64,000 nt of DNA from Sphingomonas sp. 67-36 (GCA_001897375.1 MKSU01000004.1:1-64000); one strand, 5' to 3'; numbered from the stretch's first letter, positions 26,940 through 37,508 are shown. Made by a program: numbers and translations. Notes: generated by a model from the sequence alone, not told the origin.

Positions 26940-28100
26940 ATGAGAAAATTCGCACCCGCGCTCGCGCTTGCGCTGCTCCTCCCGGCCTGCGGGCAGGGTG
27001 CGCCGGACCAGCAGCGCGGCCCGGCGCAGGTCGGTGTCGTCACCGTGCGCTCGCAGCCGGTGACGCTGACGACGGAGCTTCCCGGCCGGACGGTCGCCTA
27101 TGAAACGTCGGAGGTTCGCCCGCAGGTGAACGGCCTGATCCTCGCGCGCCTGTTCGAGGAAGGGGATTCGGTCCGGCAAGGGCAGCCGCTCTACCGCATC
27201 GATCCGCAGCCCTATAAGGCGAGCGAGGCAAGCGCGGCGGCCGCGCTGACGCGCGCCCGCGCGGCGATCGCCTCCACCGGCGCGCTGGCGCGGCGCTCTG
27301 GCGAACTGGTCAGGATCAATGCGATCGCGCGACAGGATTACGAGAATGCGCAGACGCAGGCGGAGCAGGCGCGCGCCGATGTCGCCGCGCAGGAGGCGGC
27401 GCTGCGCTCGGCGCGGATCGACCTCGCGCGCACCACGATCCGCGCGCCGATCTCGGGGCGGATCGGCCGTTCCGATTTCACCACCGGCGCGCTGGTGACG
27501 GCGTCGCAGGCGAACGCGCTGACCACGATCCAGCGGCTCGATCCGATCTATGTCGATGTCCAGCAGTCGAGCGCCGAGGTGCTCAAGCTGCGCCAGCAGA
27601 TTCTCGCCGGCCGGCTCTCCCGCGATGGCGGGGCGGCCCGCGTCCGGCTGAGGCTGGAGGACGGATCGACCTATCCGATCGAGGGCGAGATGAAGTTCAC
27701 CGACGTCTCGGTCGATCCGACGACCGGGAGCCAGGCGATCCGCATCCGCTTCGCCAACCCGCGCGGCCTGCTGCTGCCGGGCATGTATGTCCGCGCGCAA
27801 CTGGTCGAGGGCACGCAGGCGCAGGGCCTGCTCGTTCCCCAGCGCGCCGTCAGCCGCGACGAGCGCGGGCAGGCGACCGTCATGATCGTCGGCAAGGGCG
27901 ACAAGGTCGAGCAGCGCGTGATCCAGGCGGCCCGCACGGTCGGCGATTCGTGGCTGGTCACCGGCGGCCTGAAGGACGGCGAGCGCGTGATCGTCGAGGG
28001 CGGGATGATGATCCAGCCGGGGATGCCGGTGAAGCCCGCGCCCTGGTCGCCGAAGAACGATGCCGCCGCGAAGCCGGCGGCGCAGGCGCAGGCGAAGTAA
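26940..28100 (+). CDS. RND efflux periplasmic adaptor (AcrA/MexA family)
   Basis: A 386-residue membrane fusion lipoprotein. The lipobox is LLPAC (Cys at about 17). The two lipoyl halves are RPQVNGLILARLFEEGDSVRQG and TIRAPISGRIGRS, separated by a helical hairpin; beta-barrel and membrane-proximal domains follow. It connects the RND pump encoded six bases downstream to the outer-membrane channel. As first gene of a complete three-gene operon it is controlled by the palindrome immediately upstream. Confidence 0.95.
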   Translation: MRKFAPALALALLLPACGQGAPDQQRGPAQVGVVTVRSQPVTLTTELPGRTVAYETSEVRPQVNGLILARLFEEGDSVRQGQPLYRIDPQPYKASEASAAAALTRARAAIASTGALARRSGELVRINAIARQDYENAQTQAEQARADVAAQEAALRSARIDLARTTIRAPISGRIGRSDFTTGALVTASQANALTTIQRLDPIYVDVQQSSAEVLKLRQQILAGRLSRDGGAARVRLRLEDGSTYPIEGEMKFTDVSVDPTTGSQAIRIRFANPRGLLLPGMYVRAQLVEGTQAQGLLVPQRAVSRDERGQATVMIVGKGDKVEQRVIQAARTVGDSWLVTGGLKDGERVIVEGGMMIQPGMPVKPAPWSPKNDAAAKPAAQAQAK

Positions 28101-28106
28101 GCCCGT

Positions 28107-31100
28107 ATGTCACGCTATTTCATCGATCGGCCCATCTTCGCATGGGTCATCGCGATCATCCTGATGCTCGCGGGCGGGCTGGCGATCCGCTCGCTGCCGG
28201 TTGCGCAATTCCCGGAGATCGCGCCGCCGACGGTGTCGATCTCCGCCATGTATCCCGGCGCCGACGCCGAGACGCTGGAACGCACCACGACGCAGATCAT
28301 CGAGCAGCAGCTCAAGGGCATCGACCATCTGCGCTATTTCTCGTCCTCGTCCTCGTCGGCGGGGTCGGTGACGATCACGCTGACGTTCGAGCAGGGCACC
28401 AATCCGGACATCGCCCAGGTGCAGGTGCAGAACAAGCTTCAGGCCGCCACGCCGCTGCTCCCCCGCGAGGTGCAGCAGCAGGGCCTGCAGGTGCAGAAGT
28501 CGGCGGCCAATTTCCTTGTCATCACCGGCCTCTATTCGAAGGACGGATCGCACAGCGCCACCGATCTGGCGGACATGGTCGTCTCGCGCTTCCAGGACCC
28601 GGTCAGCCGGGTGAACGGCGTGGGCGAGGTGCAGGTGTTCGGCGGCCAATATGCGATGCGTATCTGGGTCGATCCGCTGAAGCTCAACGCCTATCAGCTC
28701 ACGATCGCGGACGTGACGGCGGCGATCCAGGCGCAGAACGCGCAGGTTGCCGCCGGCCAGATCGGCGCGCAGCCGGCGCCGAAGGAGCAGATGCTCAACG
28801 CCACCGTCTCCGTCCAGTCGCGCCTCCAGACGCCGGAGCAGTTCGGCGCGATCCGCCTGAAGAACGGGACGGACGGCTCGGTCGTGCGCCTGTCCGACGT
28901 CGCGCGTACCGAACTGGGCGCGGAGAATTACGGCTTCGACACGCGTTACAACGGACAGCCGGCATCCGGCTTCGGCGTGAAGCTGGCGTCAGGTGCGAAC
29001 GCGCTCGCCACCGTCGATGCGGTGAAGGCGCGCGTGGCGGAGATCGCCAAGGGGCTGCCGTCGGATGTCGCGGTGGTCTATCCTTACGATACCACGCCGT
29101 TCGTGCGCCTGTCGGTGAAGCAGGTGGTCGAGACGCTGTTCGAGGCGGTGGTGCTCGTCTTCCTCGTGATGTTCCTGTTCCTGCAGAACTGGCGGGCGAC
29201 GCTGGTGCCGACGATCGCGGTGCCGGTCGTGCTGCTCGGCACCTTCGCGGTGATGGCGGTGGCCGGCTTCACGATCAACACGCTCACGCTGTTCGGCATG
29301 GTGCTGGCGATCGGCCTGCTGGTGGACGATGCGATCGTGGTGGTCGAGAATGTCGAGCGCCTGATCGTCACCGAAGGGCTGAGTCCGAAGGCCGCCGCGC
29401 GCAAGTCGATGGACGAGATCAGCGGCGCGCTGATCGGCATCGGCATGGTGCTGTCGGCGGTGTTCCTGCCGATGGCGTTCTTCGGCGGCTCGACGGGCGT
29501 GATCTATCGCCAGTTCTCGATCACCATCGTTTCCGCGATGGTGCTGTCGGTGCTGGTCGCGCTGATCCTGACGCCCGCGCTCTGCTCCACATTGCTGCGG
29601 CCGCATGACCCGACGAAGCACGACGGCGATGGCCCGCTGGAGCGCTTCTTCCGCTGGTTCAACGACAGGTTCGATCGCGGCCGCGAGAAATATGAGCAGG
29701 GCGTGCGCGGCACGACGCGCCACTGGAAGCGTTCGGTCGTCATCTATCTGGTGATCGTGCTCGGCATGGGGCTGCTGTTCTGGCGGATGCCCACCGCCTT
29801 CCTGCCCGATGAGGATCAGGGCGCGGTGATGGCGATGGTGCAGGGGCCGTCGGGCGCAACCACCGCGCGCACCGAGAAGGGGCTGGAACTGGTGCGCCGC
29901 CACTTCCTGAGCGATCCGGCGGTGGAGGCGGTGTTCACGATCAACGGCTTCAGCTTCGCGGGGCAGGGGCAGAACGCCGGCCTCGCCTTCATCCATCTGA
30001 AGCCGTGGGGGGATCGGCCGGGCGCGAAGAACAAGGCGCAGGCGGTCGCCGGCCGCGCGATGGGGGCCTTCGCGCAATATAAGGACGGCATGATCTTCGC
30101 GCTGGTGCCGCCGGCGGTGTCGGAACTGGGCAATGCCACCGGCTTCGACCTCCAGCTCGTCGATACCGGCAATATCGGGCATGAGCGACTGACGCAGGCG
30201 CGCAACATGCTGCTCGGCATGGCCGGGCAGGACAAGCACCTCGCGCAGGTCCGCCCGATGAGTCTCGACGATGCGCCGCAGCTCAAGATCAATGTCGATC
30301 AGGACAAGGCGCGCGCGCTGGGCCTCGATCTGGACGCGATCAATTCGACCATCTCGACCGCGTGGGGCGGCGCCTATGTCAACGATTTCATCGATCGCGG
30401 GCGGGTGAAGCGCGTCTATGTCCAGGCCGACGAGCCATACCGGCTGCGCCCGGAGGATCTGGGCAGCTTCTACGTTCGCGGCGCGAGCGGGCAGATGGTG
30501 CCGTTCAGCGCCTTCTCCACGCTCGAATGGAGCAAGGGGCCGGTGCAACTCACCCGTTACAACGGCCTCCCGGCGACCGAAATTCAGGGCGGCGCAGCGC
30601 CGGGCGTCAGCACCGGCGACGCGATGAAGGCGATGGAGGAGATTCAGGCCAAGCTGCCGCCTGGCACCGGGCTGGAATGGACCGGCCTCTCCTATGAGGA
30701 GCGCCTGTCGAGCGGGCAGGCGCCGGCGCTCTATGCGTTGTCGCTGCTGATCGTCTTCCTGTGCCTTGCCGCGCTGTACGAAAGCTGGTCGGTGCCGGTT
30801 TCGGTGATCCTGGTGGTGCCGCTCGGTATCGTCGGCGCGCTGCTCGCCGCGACGCTGACGGGGCTGAACAACGACATCTATCTTCAGGTCGGCCTCATCA
30901 CGACGATCGGCGTCTCGGCCAAGAACGCGATCCTCATCGTGGAATTCGCCGAGGAGCGGATCGCGGAGGGGATGCGGCCGTTCGACGCCGCGGTCGAGGC
31001 CGCCCGGCTGCGCCTGCGCCCGATCCTGATGACCAGCTTCGCCTTCGTGTTCGGCGTGTTGCCGCTGGCGATCACCACCGGCGCGGGAGCCGGTGGGCAG

Positions 31101-31253
31101 AATGCGATCGGCCGGTCGGTGGTCGGCGGTATGCTCTCCGCCACCGTGCTGGCGATCTTCTTCGTGCCGATGTTCTTCGTCCTCGTGCTGCGGCTGTTCG
31201 GCCATCGCGAAGATGCGCCCGGCCATGAGGACGCGCAGGGAGTTTCCGCGTGA
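28107..31253 (+). CDS. RND multidrug efflux pump (AcrB/MexB, HAE1 family)
   Basis: A 1048-residue hydrophobe/amphiphile RND transporter of full length. The N-terminus is [17 protein letters not shown]. Conserved elements include the helix-4 proton relay [22 protein letters not shown] (paired Asp residues) and the [14 protein letters not shown] block of helix 10. Two large periplasmic loops give the porter and docking domains. It is a proton-driven exporter of drugs, dyes or solvents from the periplasm. It overlaps the outer-membrane channel gene by ATGA-like coupling. The substrate range is not predictable from sequence. Confidence 0.96.
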   Translation: MSRYFIDRPIFAWVIAIILMLAGGLAIRSLPVAQFPEIAPPTVSISAMYPGADAETLERTTTQIIEQQLKGIDHLRYFSSSSSSAGSVTITLTFEQGTNPDIAQVQVQNKLQAATPLLPREVQQQGLQVQKSAANFLVITGLYSKDGSHSATDLADMVVSRFQDPVSRVNGVGEVQVFGGQYAMRIWVDPLKLNAYQLTIADVTAAIQAQNAQVAAGQIGAQPAPKEQMLNATVSVQSRLQTPEQFGAIRLKNGTDGSVVRLSDVARTELGAENYGFDTRYNGQPASGFGVKLASGANALATVDAVKARVAEIAKGLPSDVAVVYPYDTTPFVRLSVKQVVETLFEAVVLVFLVMFLFLQNWRATLVPTIAVPVVLLGTFAVMAVAGFTINTLTLFGMVLAIGLLVDDAIVVVENVERLIVTEGLSPKAAARKSMDEISGALIGIGMVLSAVFLPMAFFGGSTGVIYRQFSITIVSAMVLSVLVALILTPALCSTLLRPHDPTKHDGDGPLERFFRWFNDRFDRGREKYEQGVRGTTRHWKRSVVIYLVIVLGMGLLFWRMPTAFLPDEDQGAVMAMVQGPSGATTARTEKGLELVRRHFLSDPAVEAVFTINGFSFAGQGQNAGLAFIHLKPWGDRPGAKNKAQAVAGRAMGAFAQYKDGMIFALVPPAVSELGNATGFDLQLVDTGNIGHERLTQARNMLLGMAGQDKHLAQVRPMSLDDAPQLKINVDQDKARALGLDLDAINSTISTAWGGAYVNDFIDRGRVKRVYVQADEPYRLRPEDLGSFYVRGASGQMVPFSAFSTLEWSKGPVQLTRYNGLPATEIQGGAAPGVSTGDAMKAMEEIQAKLPPGTGLEWTGLSYEERLSSGQAPALYALSLLIVFLCLAALYESWSVPVSVILVVPLGIVGALLAATLTGLNNDIYLQVGLITTIGVSAKNAILIVEFAEERIAEGMRPFDAAVEAARLRLRPILMTSFAFVFGVLPLAITTGAGAGGQNAIGRSVVGGMLSATVLAIFFVPMFFVLVLRLFGHREDAPGHEDAQGVSA

Positions 31254-32677
31254 CCAGTCGTTTCCGTACCCTTGCCATGCTCGCCGGCGCGACCGCGCTG
31301 ACGGCGTGCAACCTCGCCCCGAAATACGTCCGCCCGGTCGGCGCCGTCCCGGCGGAATTGCCGCAGGGCGGCCCCTATCCGTCCGCCGCAACCGACGCGC
31401 CGGACGTCACCAAGGTCGGCTGGCGCGATTTCTTCCTCGACGCGCGGCTGCGGCAGGTGATCGAGACCGGGCTGGCGAACAACCGCGACCTGCGCGTCGC
31501 CGCCGCGAACGTGCTTCAGGCGCGCGCGCAATATCGCGTGCAGCGCGCCGATCTGGTGCCCTCGACCAATGTGAGCGCCGGCGCGACCTACACCAACAGC
31601 GCGGCGAGCGCCGGCGGCGGGGCAGCGGCGGGCGGGGCGACGTCGACTAATTTGGACATCTATTCGGTCAACGCCGGCTTCTCCTCGTTCGAACTCGACC
31701 TGTTCGGCCGCACTCGCAACCTCAGCCGCGCCGCGCTGGAACGCTATTTCGCCAGTGAGGAAGCGCAGCGATCGGCGCGTATCAGCCTGATCGCGGAGAT
31801 CGCGACCGCCTGGCTGACGCTGGCGTCCGACCGCGATCAGCTCGCGCTGTCCGAGCAGACGCTCAGGACGTTCGAGCAGACGCTGGAGTTGACGCGCGCG
31901 CAATTCCGCATCGGCGTCGCATCGGAACTGGAGGCGCGGCAGGCGGAGACGAACTATCAGGGCGCGCGCAACGATATCGCCGCGCTGCGCACGCGGATCG
32001 CGCAGGACCAGAATGCGCTGAACCTGCTGGCCGGCGCGCCTGTGGCCGCCGATCTGCTGCCGTCCGCGCTGGGCGAGGGGCAGGTGACGCTGGATGCCCT
32101 GCCGGGCGACCTTTCCTCGCGGGTGCTGCTGCGCCGCCCGGACGTGTTGCAGGCGGAGCATCAGCTCATCGCGGAGAACGCCAATATCGGCGCGGCGCGC
32201 GCGGCCTTCTTCCCGACGATCTCGCTCACCGCGACGCTCGGGACGATCTCCACCGCGCTCGGCGGCCTGTTCTCCAGCGGCAGCTTCACCTACACCGCCA
32301 CGCCGACCGCGGCGCTGCCGCTGTTCGACGGCGGGCGCAACGCTGGCAACCTGGCTTACGCCAAGGCGTCGCGGGACGCGGCGGTGGCGACCTATGAAAA
32401 GTCGATCCAGTCGGCGTTCCGCGAGGTGGCCGACGCGCTGGCGCTGCGCGGCACGATCGGCGAGCAGATCGCCGCGCAGGGCGCGCGGGTAGAGGCGGCG
32501 CGGGTGGCGGCGCGCCTGTCCGACGCGCGCTATCGCGCCGGGGTCGATTCCTTCCTCACCGCGCTCGACGCGGAGCGCACCGCTTATGCGGCGCAGCAGC
32601 AGCTCCAGACGACGCGGCTCGCCCGTTTGAGCAACCTGGTCGAGTTGTATCGCGCGCTTGGCGGCGGGCTGGATTGA
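31250..32677 (+). CDS. RND efflux outer-membrane lipoprotein channel (OprM/NodT family)
   Basis: A 475-residue outer-membrane factor of the OprM type. The N-terminus has a lipoprotein signal with Cys in LTACNLAP and the family opening [14 protein letters not shown]. Two homologous halves contain long helices ([21 protein letters not shown] in the first, [24 protein letters not shown] in the second). It completes the tripartite pump with the two preceding genes. The start overlaps the pump stop codon. Confidence 0.95.
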   Translation: MTSRFRTLAMLAGATALTACNLAPKYVRPVGAVPAELPQGGPYPSAATDAPDVTKVGWRDFFLDARLRQVIETGLANNRDLRVAAANVLQARAQYRVQRADLVPSTNVSAGATYTNSAASAGGGAAAGGATSTNLDIYSVNAGFSSFELDLFGRTRNLSRAALERYFASEEAQRSARISLIAEIATAWLTLASDRDQLALSEQTLRTFEQTLELTRAQFRIGVASELEARQAETNYQGARNDIAALRTRIAQDQNALNLLAGAPVAADLLPSALGEGQVTLDALPGDLSSRVLLRRPDVLQAEHQLIAENANIGAARAAFFPTISLTATLGTISTALGGLFSSGSFTYTATPTAALPLFDGGRNAGNLAYAKASRDAAVATYEKSIQSAFREVADALALRGTIGEQIAAQGARVEAARVAARLSDARYRAGVDSFLTALDAERTAYAAQQQLQTTRLARLSNLVELYRALGGGLD

Positions 32678-32719
32678 AATCTTCCTTCGATAGCTTGCCT
32701 TTTTGCGTAACGTACATAT

Positions 32720-32742
32720 CCTCTCCTTAACGAAAGGAGAGG
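32720..32742 (+). promoter_or_regulatory. Hairpin that buries the ribosome binding site of the next gene
   Basis: CCTCTCCTT (32720-32728) pairs perfectly with AAGGAGAGG (32734-32742) around the loop AACGA. The right arm is the Shine-Dalgarno sequence of the small gene starting at 32747, so the RBS is hidden in a 9-bp stem four bases before the ATG. This geometry suits an RNA thermometer or another translational switch; it has no T-run as a terminator would. Confidence 0.6.
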
Positions 32743-32746
32743 AGTG

Positions 32747-33013
32747 ATGGATCGAATCGAGCTTGTTGCGAATCAGGCCGGCGACAAGAGCTTCGTGATC
32801 TTGCAGAGCCTGCTTTGTCTGCTGCGCGAGAAGAATCTGCTGACGCGCGCGGATATCGAGGAATTGTGCGAGAAGGTCGAGGCCCGCGCCAGCGATCACA
32901 CGCAAGACCCGTTGCCCTGCTGCGTCGAGGAAGCGGCGGCTGCCGCGAACGAGATGAAGAAGCTGGGCCAATATATCGGGAGTCGCTACGGCGGGAAGCA
33001 CCGCCGCATCTGA
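32747..33013 (+). CDS. Small conserved-looking protein, unknown function
   Basis: An 88-residue acidic-to-neutral protein, mostly helical by composition. It contains LLCLLREKNLLTRADIEELCEKVE and a PLPCCVEEAAAAANEM segment, giving four cysteines. No known domain is recognised. The ATG at 32747 was preferred over an overlapping GTG (32744) for its distance to the very strong AGGAGAGGAG. That RBS is paired in a perfect hairpin, so translation is probably regulated. It follows the RND operon by 69 bases and is convergent with the aminotransferase gene. Confidence 0.7.
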   Translation: MDRIELVANQAGDKSFVILQSLLCLLREKNLLTRADIEELCEKVEARASDHTQDPLPCCVEEAAAAANEMKKLGQYIGSRYGGKHRRI

Positions 33014-33030
33014 CCTTCCCGCTTTTCCGG

Positions 33031-34200
33031 TCAGCCTGATCGACCGGCCAGCCATTGCCCGAGCCGCCCGGCGGCTTCGGCAAGAATATCGTCCGGCTTG
33101 GCGAAGCACAGGCGGAGGAGGCCGCGCGGCGCGGCATCGCTCATATAGAAAGGCGACAGCGGAATGCTTGCTACGCCGGCCTCATGCACGAGCCGCCGGG
33201 CCAGGGCGGCGTCATCCCCGCGCACGCCCGACGCGGCGAGATCCACGGTGAGGAAATAGGTTCCCTCGCTTGGCAGGACGGCGAAGCCGGCCGCCGTCAG
33301 CAGCGCGCTCAGATAATTGCGCGAACGCTCGAGTTCAGTACGCGAGCGGGCGAAGAAATCGTCGTCCAGGCCAAGGCCGCGCGCCACCGCGATTTGCAAG
33401 CAGGGTGGCGTGGTGAAGGTGAGGAACTGATGCGCGCGGGTGATAGGCTGCAGCAGTCGGGGCGCCGCGACGACGAAGCCGACCTTCCACCCCGTCAGGC
33501 CGAAGATCTTGCCCGCCGAGCCGATCTTCACCGCCCGTTCCGCCATGCCGGGCAGCGCGATCATCGGCACATGGCGCGCGCCGTCGAACACCACATGCTC
33601 CCACACCTCGTCGCAGATCGCGACCAGATCGTGCGCGACGCATAGCTCGGCGAGTTCAGCCAGTTCTGCGCGCGAGAACAAGCGCCCGGTGGGGTTGTTC
33701 GGATTGTTGAGTACGATCGCGCGCGTGCGCGGGCCGATCGCCGCTGCCACCTCCCCGATCGGCAGGCGCCAGTCGGGCGGCCGCATCGTCACCGCCCGCG
33801 CCATGCCGCCGGCACGTTCCACCAGCGGGCGATAGGCGTCGTACATCGGCTCCAGCAGGATCACCTCGTCGCCGGCGGAGACGATCGCGAGCAGGGAGGC
33901 GGCGATCGCCTCGGTCGCGCCGGAGGTGACGAGCACGTCGCTTGCCGCGATGTCGAGCGACTGGAACCGCTCGTACCAGCCTGCCACGGCCTCGCGCAGC
34001 ACCGGCAGACCGGCGGAGGGCGGATATTGGTTCGGCCCGGCCAGCACTGCATCTGCCGCCGCGCGGAGCAGTTCCTCCGGCCCGACCGTATCGGGAAAAC
34101 CCTGTCCGAGATTGATCGCCCCCGTCTCGCGCGCCAGCCCGGACATCTCCTCGAAGATGGTGGTCGCCATCGTGGCATAGACAGGGTTCACGCGATCCAT
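33031..34200 (-). CDS. PLP-dependent aminotransferase, class I/II
   Basis: A 389-residue fold-type I aminotransferase. PLP-binding residues are visible: Lys231 in GSAGKIFGLTGWKVG for the Schiff base, Asp197 in ICDEVW, and Asn169 in NNPNNPTG. The N-terminal INLGQGFPDT and the length resemble YbdL-like methionine or kynurenine transaminases. The exact amino donor is uncertain. It stands alone on the minus strand, 75 bases downstream of the flavodoxin-fold oxidoreductase gene. Confidence 0.88.
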   Translation of the reverse strand: MDRVNPVYATMATTIFEEMSGLARETGAINLGQGFPDTVGPEELLRAAADAVLAGPNQYPPSAGLPVLREAVAGWYERFQSLDIAASDVLVTSGATEAIAASLLAIVSAGDEVILLEPMYDAYRPLVERAGGMARAVTMRPPDWRLPIGEVAAAIGPRTRAIVLNNPNNPTGRLFSRAELAELAELCVAHDLVAICDEVWEHVVFDGARHVPMIALPGMAERAVKIGSAGKIFGLTGWKVGFVVAAPRLLQPITRAHQFLTFTTPPCLQIAVARGLGLDDDFFARSRTELERSRNYLSALLTAAGFAVLPSEGTYFLTVDLAASGVRGDDAALARRLVHEAGVASIPLSPFYMSDAAPRGLLRLCFAKPDDILAEAAGRLGQWLAGRSG

Positions 34201-34275
34201 CCTCGAAGCAGGCCGGTGCGCCTGTCTGCCGCACCGGCCACGGGGATGGAAGACGCCTGCGCTATGTCGCGCGCC

Positions 34276-34941
34276 TCATTGCGCGAGCTTGTCGACCTTC
34301 TGCCGCTCGTGGGCCGTGCTGAGCACCGCGCTGCACACCAGCCGCGCGCGCTCGGTGACGCGCTCCAGGCATTGCGCGGCATAATCGGGCGTGAGCGGCG
34401 TCACGATCGAATCGAGATGCTCATGCTCGACGCTGGCGAAGGAGAAGATCGTTTCGAGATAGGAATCGAACGCCTCCCGCATCCCCTCCCATTGCCCGCG
34501 CTCGGCCAGCCACGGGAGCGTCGAGCCGGAGGTCGTCAGCAGCACGAACCGCTTGTCGTGGAGGATCGTATGCTGCTTGTTGTGGCGGATCGCGCTGGCG
34601 GTCAGCCCCGCGCCAAGTACGCGATCGATATAGCCGGTGATGATCGCCGGCGGCATCCCGAACCAGATCGGATAGACCAGCACGATGACGCTTGCGTCAT
34701 GCACCAGCCCAAGTTCGCGCTCTACATCGGGGGAGAGGCGGAAATCGCTCGCCTCCGGGCGTTCCTCCGCGCGCAGCAGCGGATCGAAGTTCCGCGCGTA
34801 GAGATCGTGGATCGTCGCGGCCTGGCCGCATTCGCGCACCGCATCGGCATAAGCGGCGGCGACGGCATGATTGAAGCTGTCGCTCGCGGGATGGCCGAGG
34901 ATGACCAGATGATGAAGATCGGCTGGCGTGACGTTGCGCAT
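34276..34941 (-). CDS. Flavodoxin-fold NAD(P)H oxidoreductase (NQO/KefF family)
   Basis: A 221-residue protein of the NAD(P)H dehydrogenase (quinone) family. Typical blocks are HLVILGHPASDSFNHAV at the flavin-phosphate loop, the middle VLVYPIWFGMPPAIITGYIDRVLG, and KRFVLLTTSGS. It probably reduces quinones or related electrophiles with FMN or FAD. The ATG at 34941 has GGAGGGAA upstream; a longer reading to 35052 was rejected because it lacks an RBS. It is divergent from the aidB-like gene across a 123-base gap. Confidence 0.87.
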   Translation of the reverse strand: MRNVTPADLHHLVILGHPASDSFNHAVAAAYADAVRECGQAATIHDLYARNFDPLLRAEERPEASDFRLSPDVERELGLVHDASVIVLVYPIWFGMPPAIITGYIDRVLGAGLTASAIRHNKQHTILHDKRFVLLTTSGSTLPWLAERGQWEGMREAFDSYLETIFSFASVEHEHLDSIVTPLTPDYAAQCLERVTERARLVCSAVLSTAHERQKVDKLAQ

Positions 34942-35064
34942 CGGGTTCCCTCCGCCCGGCGGAAGCCGGCTCGATGATGGAACACCGCCGCGCGGCCACG
35001 GTTCCGAAGCATGGCGCGACGGCGAGGGCCGTCCTATGCTGGCGGCCGACAATCACGGAGCGAC

Positions 35065-36687
35065 ATGATGACCGCGATCCGCCCGATCGACCGGCTCGAC
35101 ACGCATGAGGTGTTCAACCAGCCGCCGCCGCTCGAGGATGTGAACCTGTTCACCGGCGATCGCGCGCTGGGCGAGGCGGTGGCGAAGGCAGGCGGCGCGG
35201 CTCATGCGGGGCGACTCGCCGAACTCGGCGCGCGTTGCGGATCGGCGGAGGTGATCGACTGGGGCGTCGAGGCCAATCGCAACGTGCCGGTGCTCGATAC
35301 GTTCGACCGCTACGGCCGGCGCGTCGACGAGGTGCGCTTCCACCCCGCCTATCACGAGCTGATGCGGCTGGGGCTGGAGAGCGGCTTCGCCTCGGTCGCG
35401 TGGGACGGTACGGATACCGGGCACGTCGCCCATGCGGCGATCCTCTATCTCACGGGACAGGCGGATTCGGGCACGAGCTGCCCGATGACGATGACCTATG
35501 CGGCGGTGCCCGCGCTCGCCGCCACGCCGGAGGTCGCCGCGACATGGGTGCCGCGTATCACCGCCGGGCGCTACGACTCGGCGGCGCGGCCCGCGGCGGA
35601 GAAGGCCGGCGTCACGATCGGCATGGCGATGACCGAGAAGCAGGGCGGATCGGACGTGCGCGCCAACACCACCCGCGCCGAGCCGACAGGCGAGGGCCAT
35701 TGGTATCGCCTGACCGGCCACAAATGGTTCTGCTCCGCGCCGATGTGCGACGCCTTCCTCACGCTCGCTTATGCCGAAGGCGGGCTGACCTGCTTCCTCG
35801 TCCCGCGCTGGCTGCCGGACGGGGAGCGCAATGCCGGTTTCCGCGTGATGCGGCTCAAGGACAAGATGGGCGACCGCTCCAATGCCTCGTCCGAAATCGA
35901 ATATCACGGTGCGCTCGCCGAGCGGCTCGGGCCGGAGGGGCGCGGTGTCGCGACGATCATCCAGATGGTGCAGCACACCCGGCTCGATTGCGTGATCGGC
36001 TCCGCGCAGCAGATGCGCGGGGCGGTGGCGCAGGCGCTGTGGCATACCGCGCACCGCTCCGCCTTTCAGCGCCGGTTGATCGACCAGCCAGCGATGGCCG
36101 CCGTGCTCGCCGATCTCGCGGTGGAAAGCGAGGCGGCGGCGATGCTCGGCTTCCGGCTGGCGCAGGCGTTCGACGAGGATGATCCGGTCGCCCGGCTGCT
36201 CACCCCGCTCGCCAAATACTGGGTGTGCAAGCGTACGCCCGGCGTGGTCAACGAGGCGATGGAGTGCCACGGCGGCGCCGGCTATATCGAGACCGGCCCG
36301 ATGCCGCGCCTGTTCCGCCAGTCGCCGCTCAATGCGATCTGGGAGGGATCGGGCAATGTCATCGCGCTGGATCTGCTGCGCGCGCTGGCCCGCGAGCCGG
36401 AGGGCGTCGAGGCATTACGAGACTTCCTCGCCGGCGCGCGGGGGCGGATCGGCGCCTATGACGCGTGGCTCGACGCGATCGACCTCAGGTCCGCGAACGA
36501 GTCCAACGCGCGGTTGCTGGTCGAGCGGCTGGCGCTCGCGGCGCAGGCGGCGGTGCTGATCGACTGGGACAGCCCGATCGCGGAGGCATTCTGCGCGCTG
36601 CGGTTCGGACAGCGCGGCTCCGCGTATGGCGCTCATGACGCCGCAATCGACACGCACGCGATCATCGAGCGCGCCGCCCCCGTTTGA
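35065..36687 (+). CDS. aidB: AidB-like acyl-CoA dehydrogenase
   Basis: A 540-residue acyl-CoA dehydrogenase superfamily protein whose whole length follows E. coli AidB. Shared blocks include THEVFNQPPPLED at the start, GMAMTEKQGGSDVRANTTRAE, HKWFCSAPMCDAF, CFLVPRWLPDG, KDKMGDRSNASSE and NSIWEGSGNVIALD. AidB is part of the response to alkylation damage and binds DNA and FAD; its dehydrogenase role is minor. Two ATG codons in a row (35065/35068) follow GGAG. No other alkylation-repair gene is adjacent, so the role here is by homology only. Confidence 0.9.
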   Translation: MMTAIRPIDRLDTHEVFNQPPPLEDVNLFTGDRALGEAVAKAGGAAHAGRLAELGARCGSAEVIDWGVEANRNVPVLDTFDRYGRRVDEVRFHPAYHELMRLGLESGFASVAWDGTDTGHVAHAAILYLTGQADSGTSCPMTMTYAAVPALAATPEVAATWVPRITAGRYDSAARPAAEKAGVTIGMAMTEKQGGSDVRANTTRAEPTGEGHWYRLTGHKWFCSAPMCDAFLTLAYAEGGLTCFLVPRWLPDGERNAGFRVMRLKDKMGDRSNASSEIEYHGALAERLGPEGRGVATIIQMVQHTRLDCVIGSAQQMRGAVAQALWHTAHRSAFQRRLIDQPAMAAVLADLAVESEAAAMLGFRLAQAFDEDDPVARLLTPLAKYWVCKRTPGVVNEAMECHGGAGYIETGPMPRLFRQSPLNAIWEGSGNVIALDLLRALAREPEGVEALRDFLAGARGRIGAYDAWLDAIDLRSANESNARLLVERLALAAQAAVLIDWDSPIAEAFCALRFGQRGSAYGAHDAAIDTHAIIERAAPV

Positions 36688-36696
36688 TACGGCCGG

Positions 36697-37383
36697 TCAC
36701 TGCCTCTTGAAATCGCGCACCAGGGCTTTGAATGCCTCTATCGAGACTTCCATCAGGCAGCCCATTTGCGGCGTGAATGGCTTGTCGTGGCCGGCGAAGA
36801 TCGTGGAACCTTCCATCGAATAGGAGATGAACAGGGTCAGCATCTCCCGCTCTTCTTCGGTCAGATCGGGGCGCATCTCCGCCACCACTTCCAGCAACGG
36901 TCGCCGGGCGCGAGCGTATAGCTCGTGCATCCGGTCGTAAACGAAGGGGTCGTGGTTCGACAAAGCCCAGAGCTCGGGGAACAGCCGCGTCGTCTTCCTG
37001 GTGGTGATGTCGTTGAGCACCAGCAGGCAATAGCGTTCCAGCCGCTGCTCCGGGCTGTGGCCGGGGCTGTGGACGATCGCGTCGAACTCCTGCTCGTAGC
37101 TGCGGATCACCGCGTCGAGCAACTCGCGCACCAGGTCCTCCCGCGTGCGATAGTGATAGGTGAGGTTGCCGAATTTCATCCCGCAGGCCGCCGCGACTCG
37201 GCGCATCGACATGGCGCGGTAACCCTCGTCGATCAGGATCGAAAGCGCGGCGAGCAGGATCATTTCGCGCGTCTCCCGGCCCTTCGAATAGCCGCCGTCG
37301 CGCTCGGGCACGATCAGGTCGGTAATGAGGCCGGGGATATTATCAGATTGATTCACCGTAATTATCCTCTCTGTCTGTGCCAT
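36697..37383 (-). CDS. TetR-family transcriptional regulator
   Basis: A 228-residue TetR regulator. The helix-turn-helix lies at about residues 36-80 (SILIDEGYRAMSMRRVAAACGMKFGNLTYHYRTRE). The ATG at 37383 is preceded by AGGAA. It is divergent from the aromatic amine dehydrogenase operon. Tandem 13-base repeats in the gap next to the operon's -35 box suggest it controls that operon and possibly itself. The inducer would plausibly be the amine or a downstream acid or CoA ester, which is inference. Confidence 0.88.
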   Translation of the reverse strand: MAQTERIITVNQSDNIPGLITDLIVPERDGGYSKGRETREMILLAALSILIDEGYRAMSMRRVAAACGMKFGNLTYHYRTREDLVRELLDAVIRSYEQEFDAIVHSPGHSPEQRLERYCLLVLNDITTRKTTRLFPELWALSNHDPFVYDRMHELYARARRPLLEVVAEMRPDLTEEEREMLTLFISYSMEGSTIFAGHDKPFTPQMGCLMEVSIEAFKALVRDFKRQ

Positions 37384-37400
37384 TTCCTATAACAAATAAT

Positions 37401-37438
37401 CAAAAATAGGTCACGAGACAAATTTAGGTCGATTGACA
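37401..37438 (+). promoter_or_regulatory. Tandem direct repeats abutting the amine dehydrogenase promoter
   Basis: Two 13-base repeats, CAAAAATAGGTCA (37401-37413) and CAAATTTAGGTCG (37419-37431), match at 10 of 13 positions and are 18 bases apart. They are followed immediately by a perfect TTGACA (37433-37438). A weak -10 (CATGAT, 37457-37462) is 18 bases further on. The repeats are probable binding sites for the divergent TetR protein. Confidence 0.5.
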
Positions 37439-37508
37439 TGTTTACCCCTCATCCATCATGATTCGGGGCAAGCCGCTTCGGATCGGCATTGTCAGGAGAG
37501 GGAAACGG

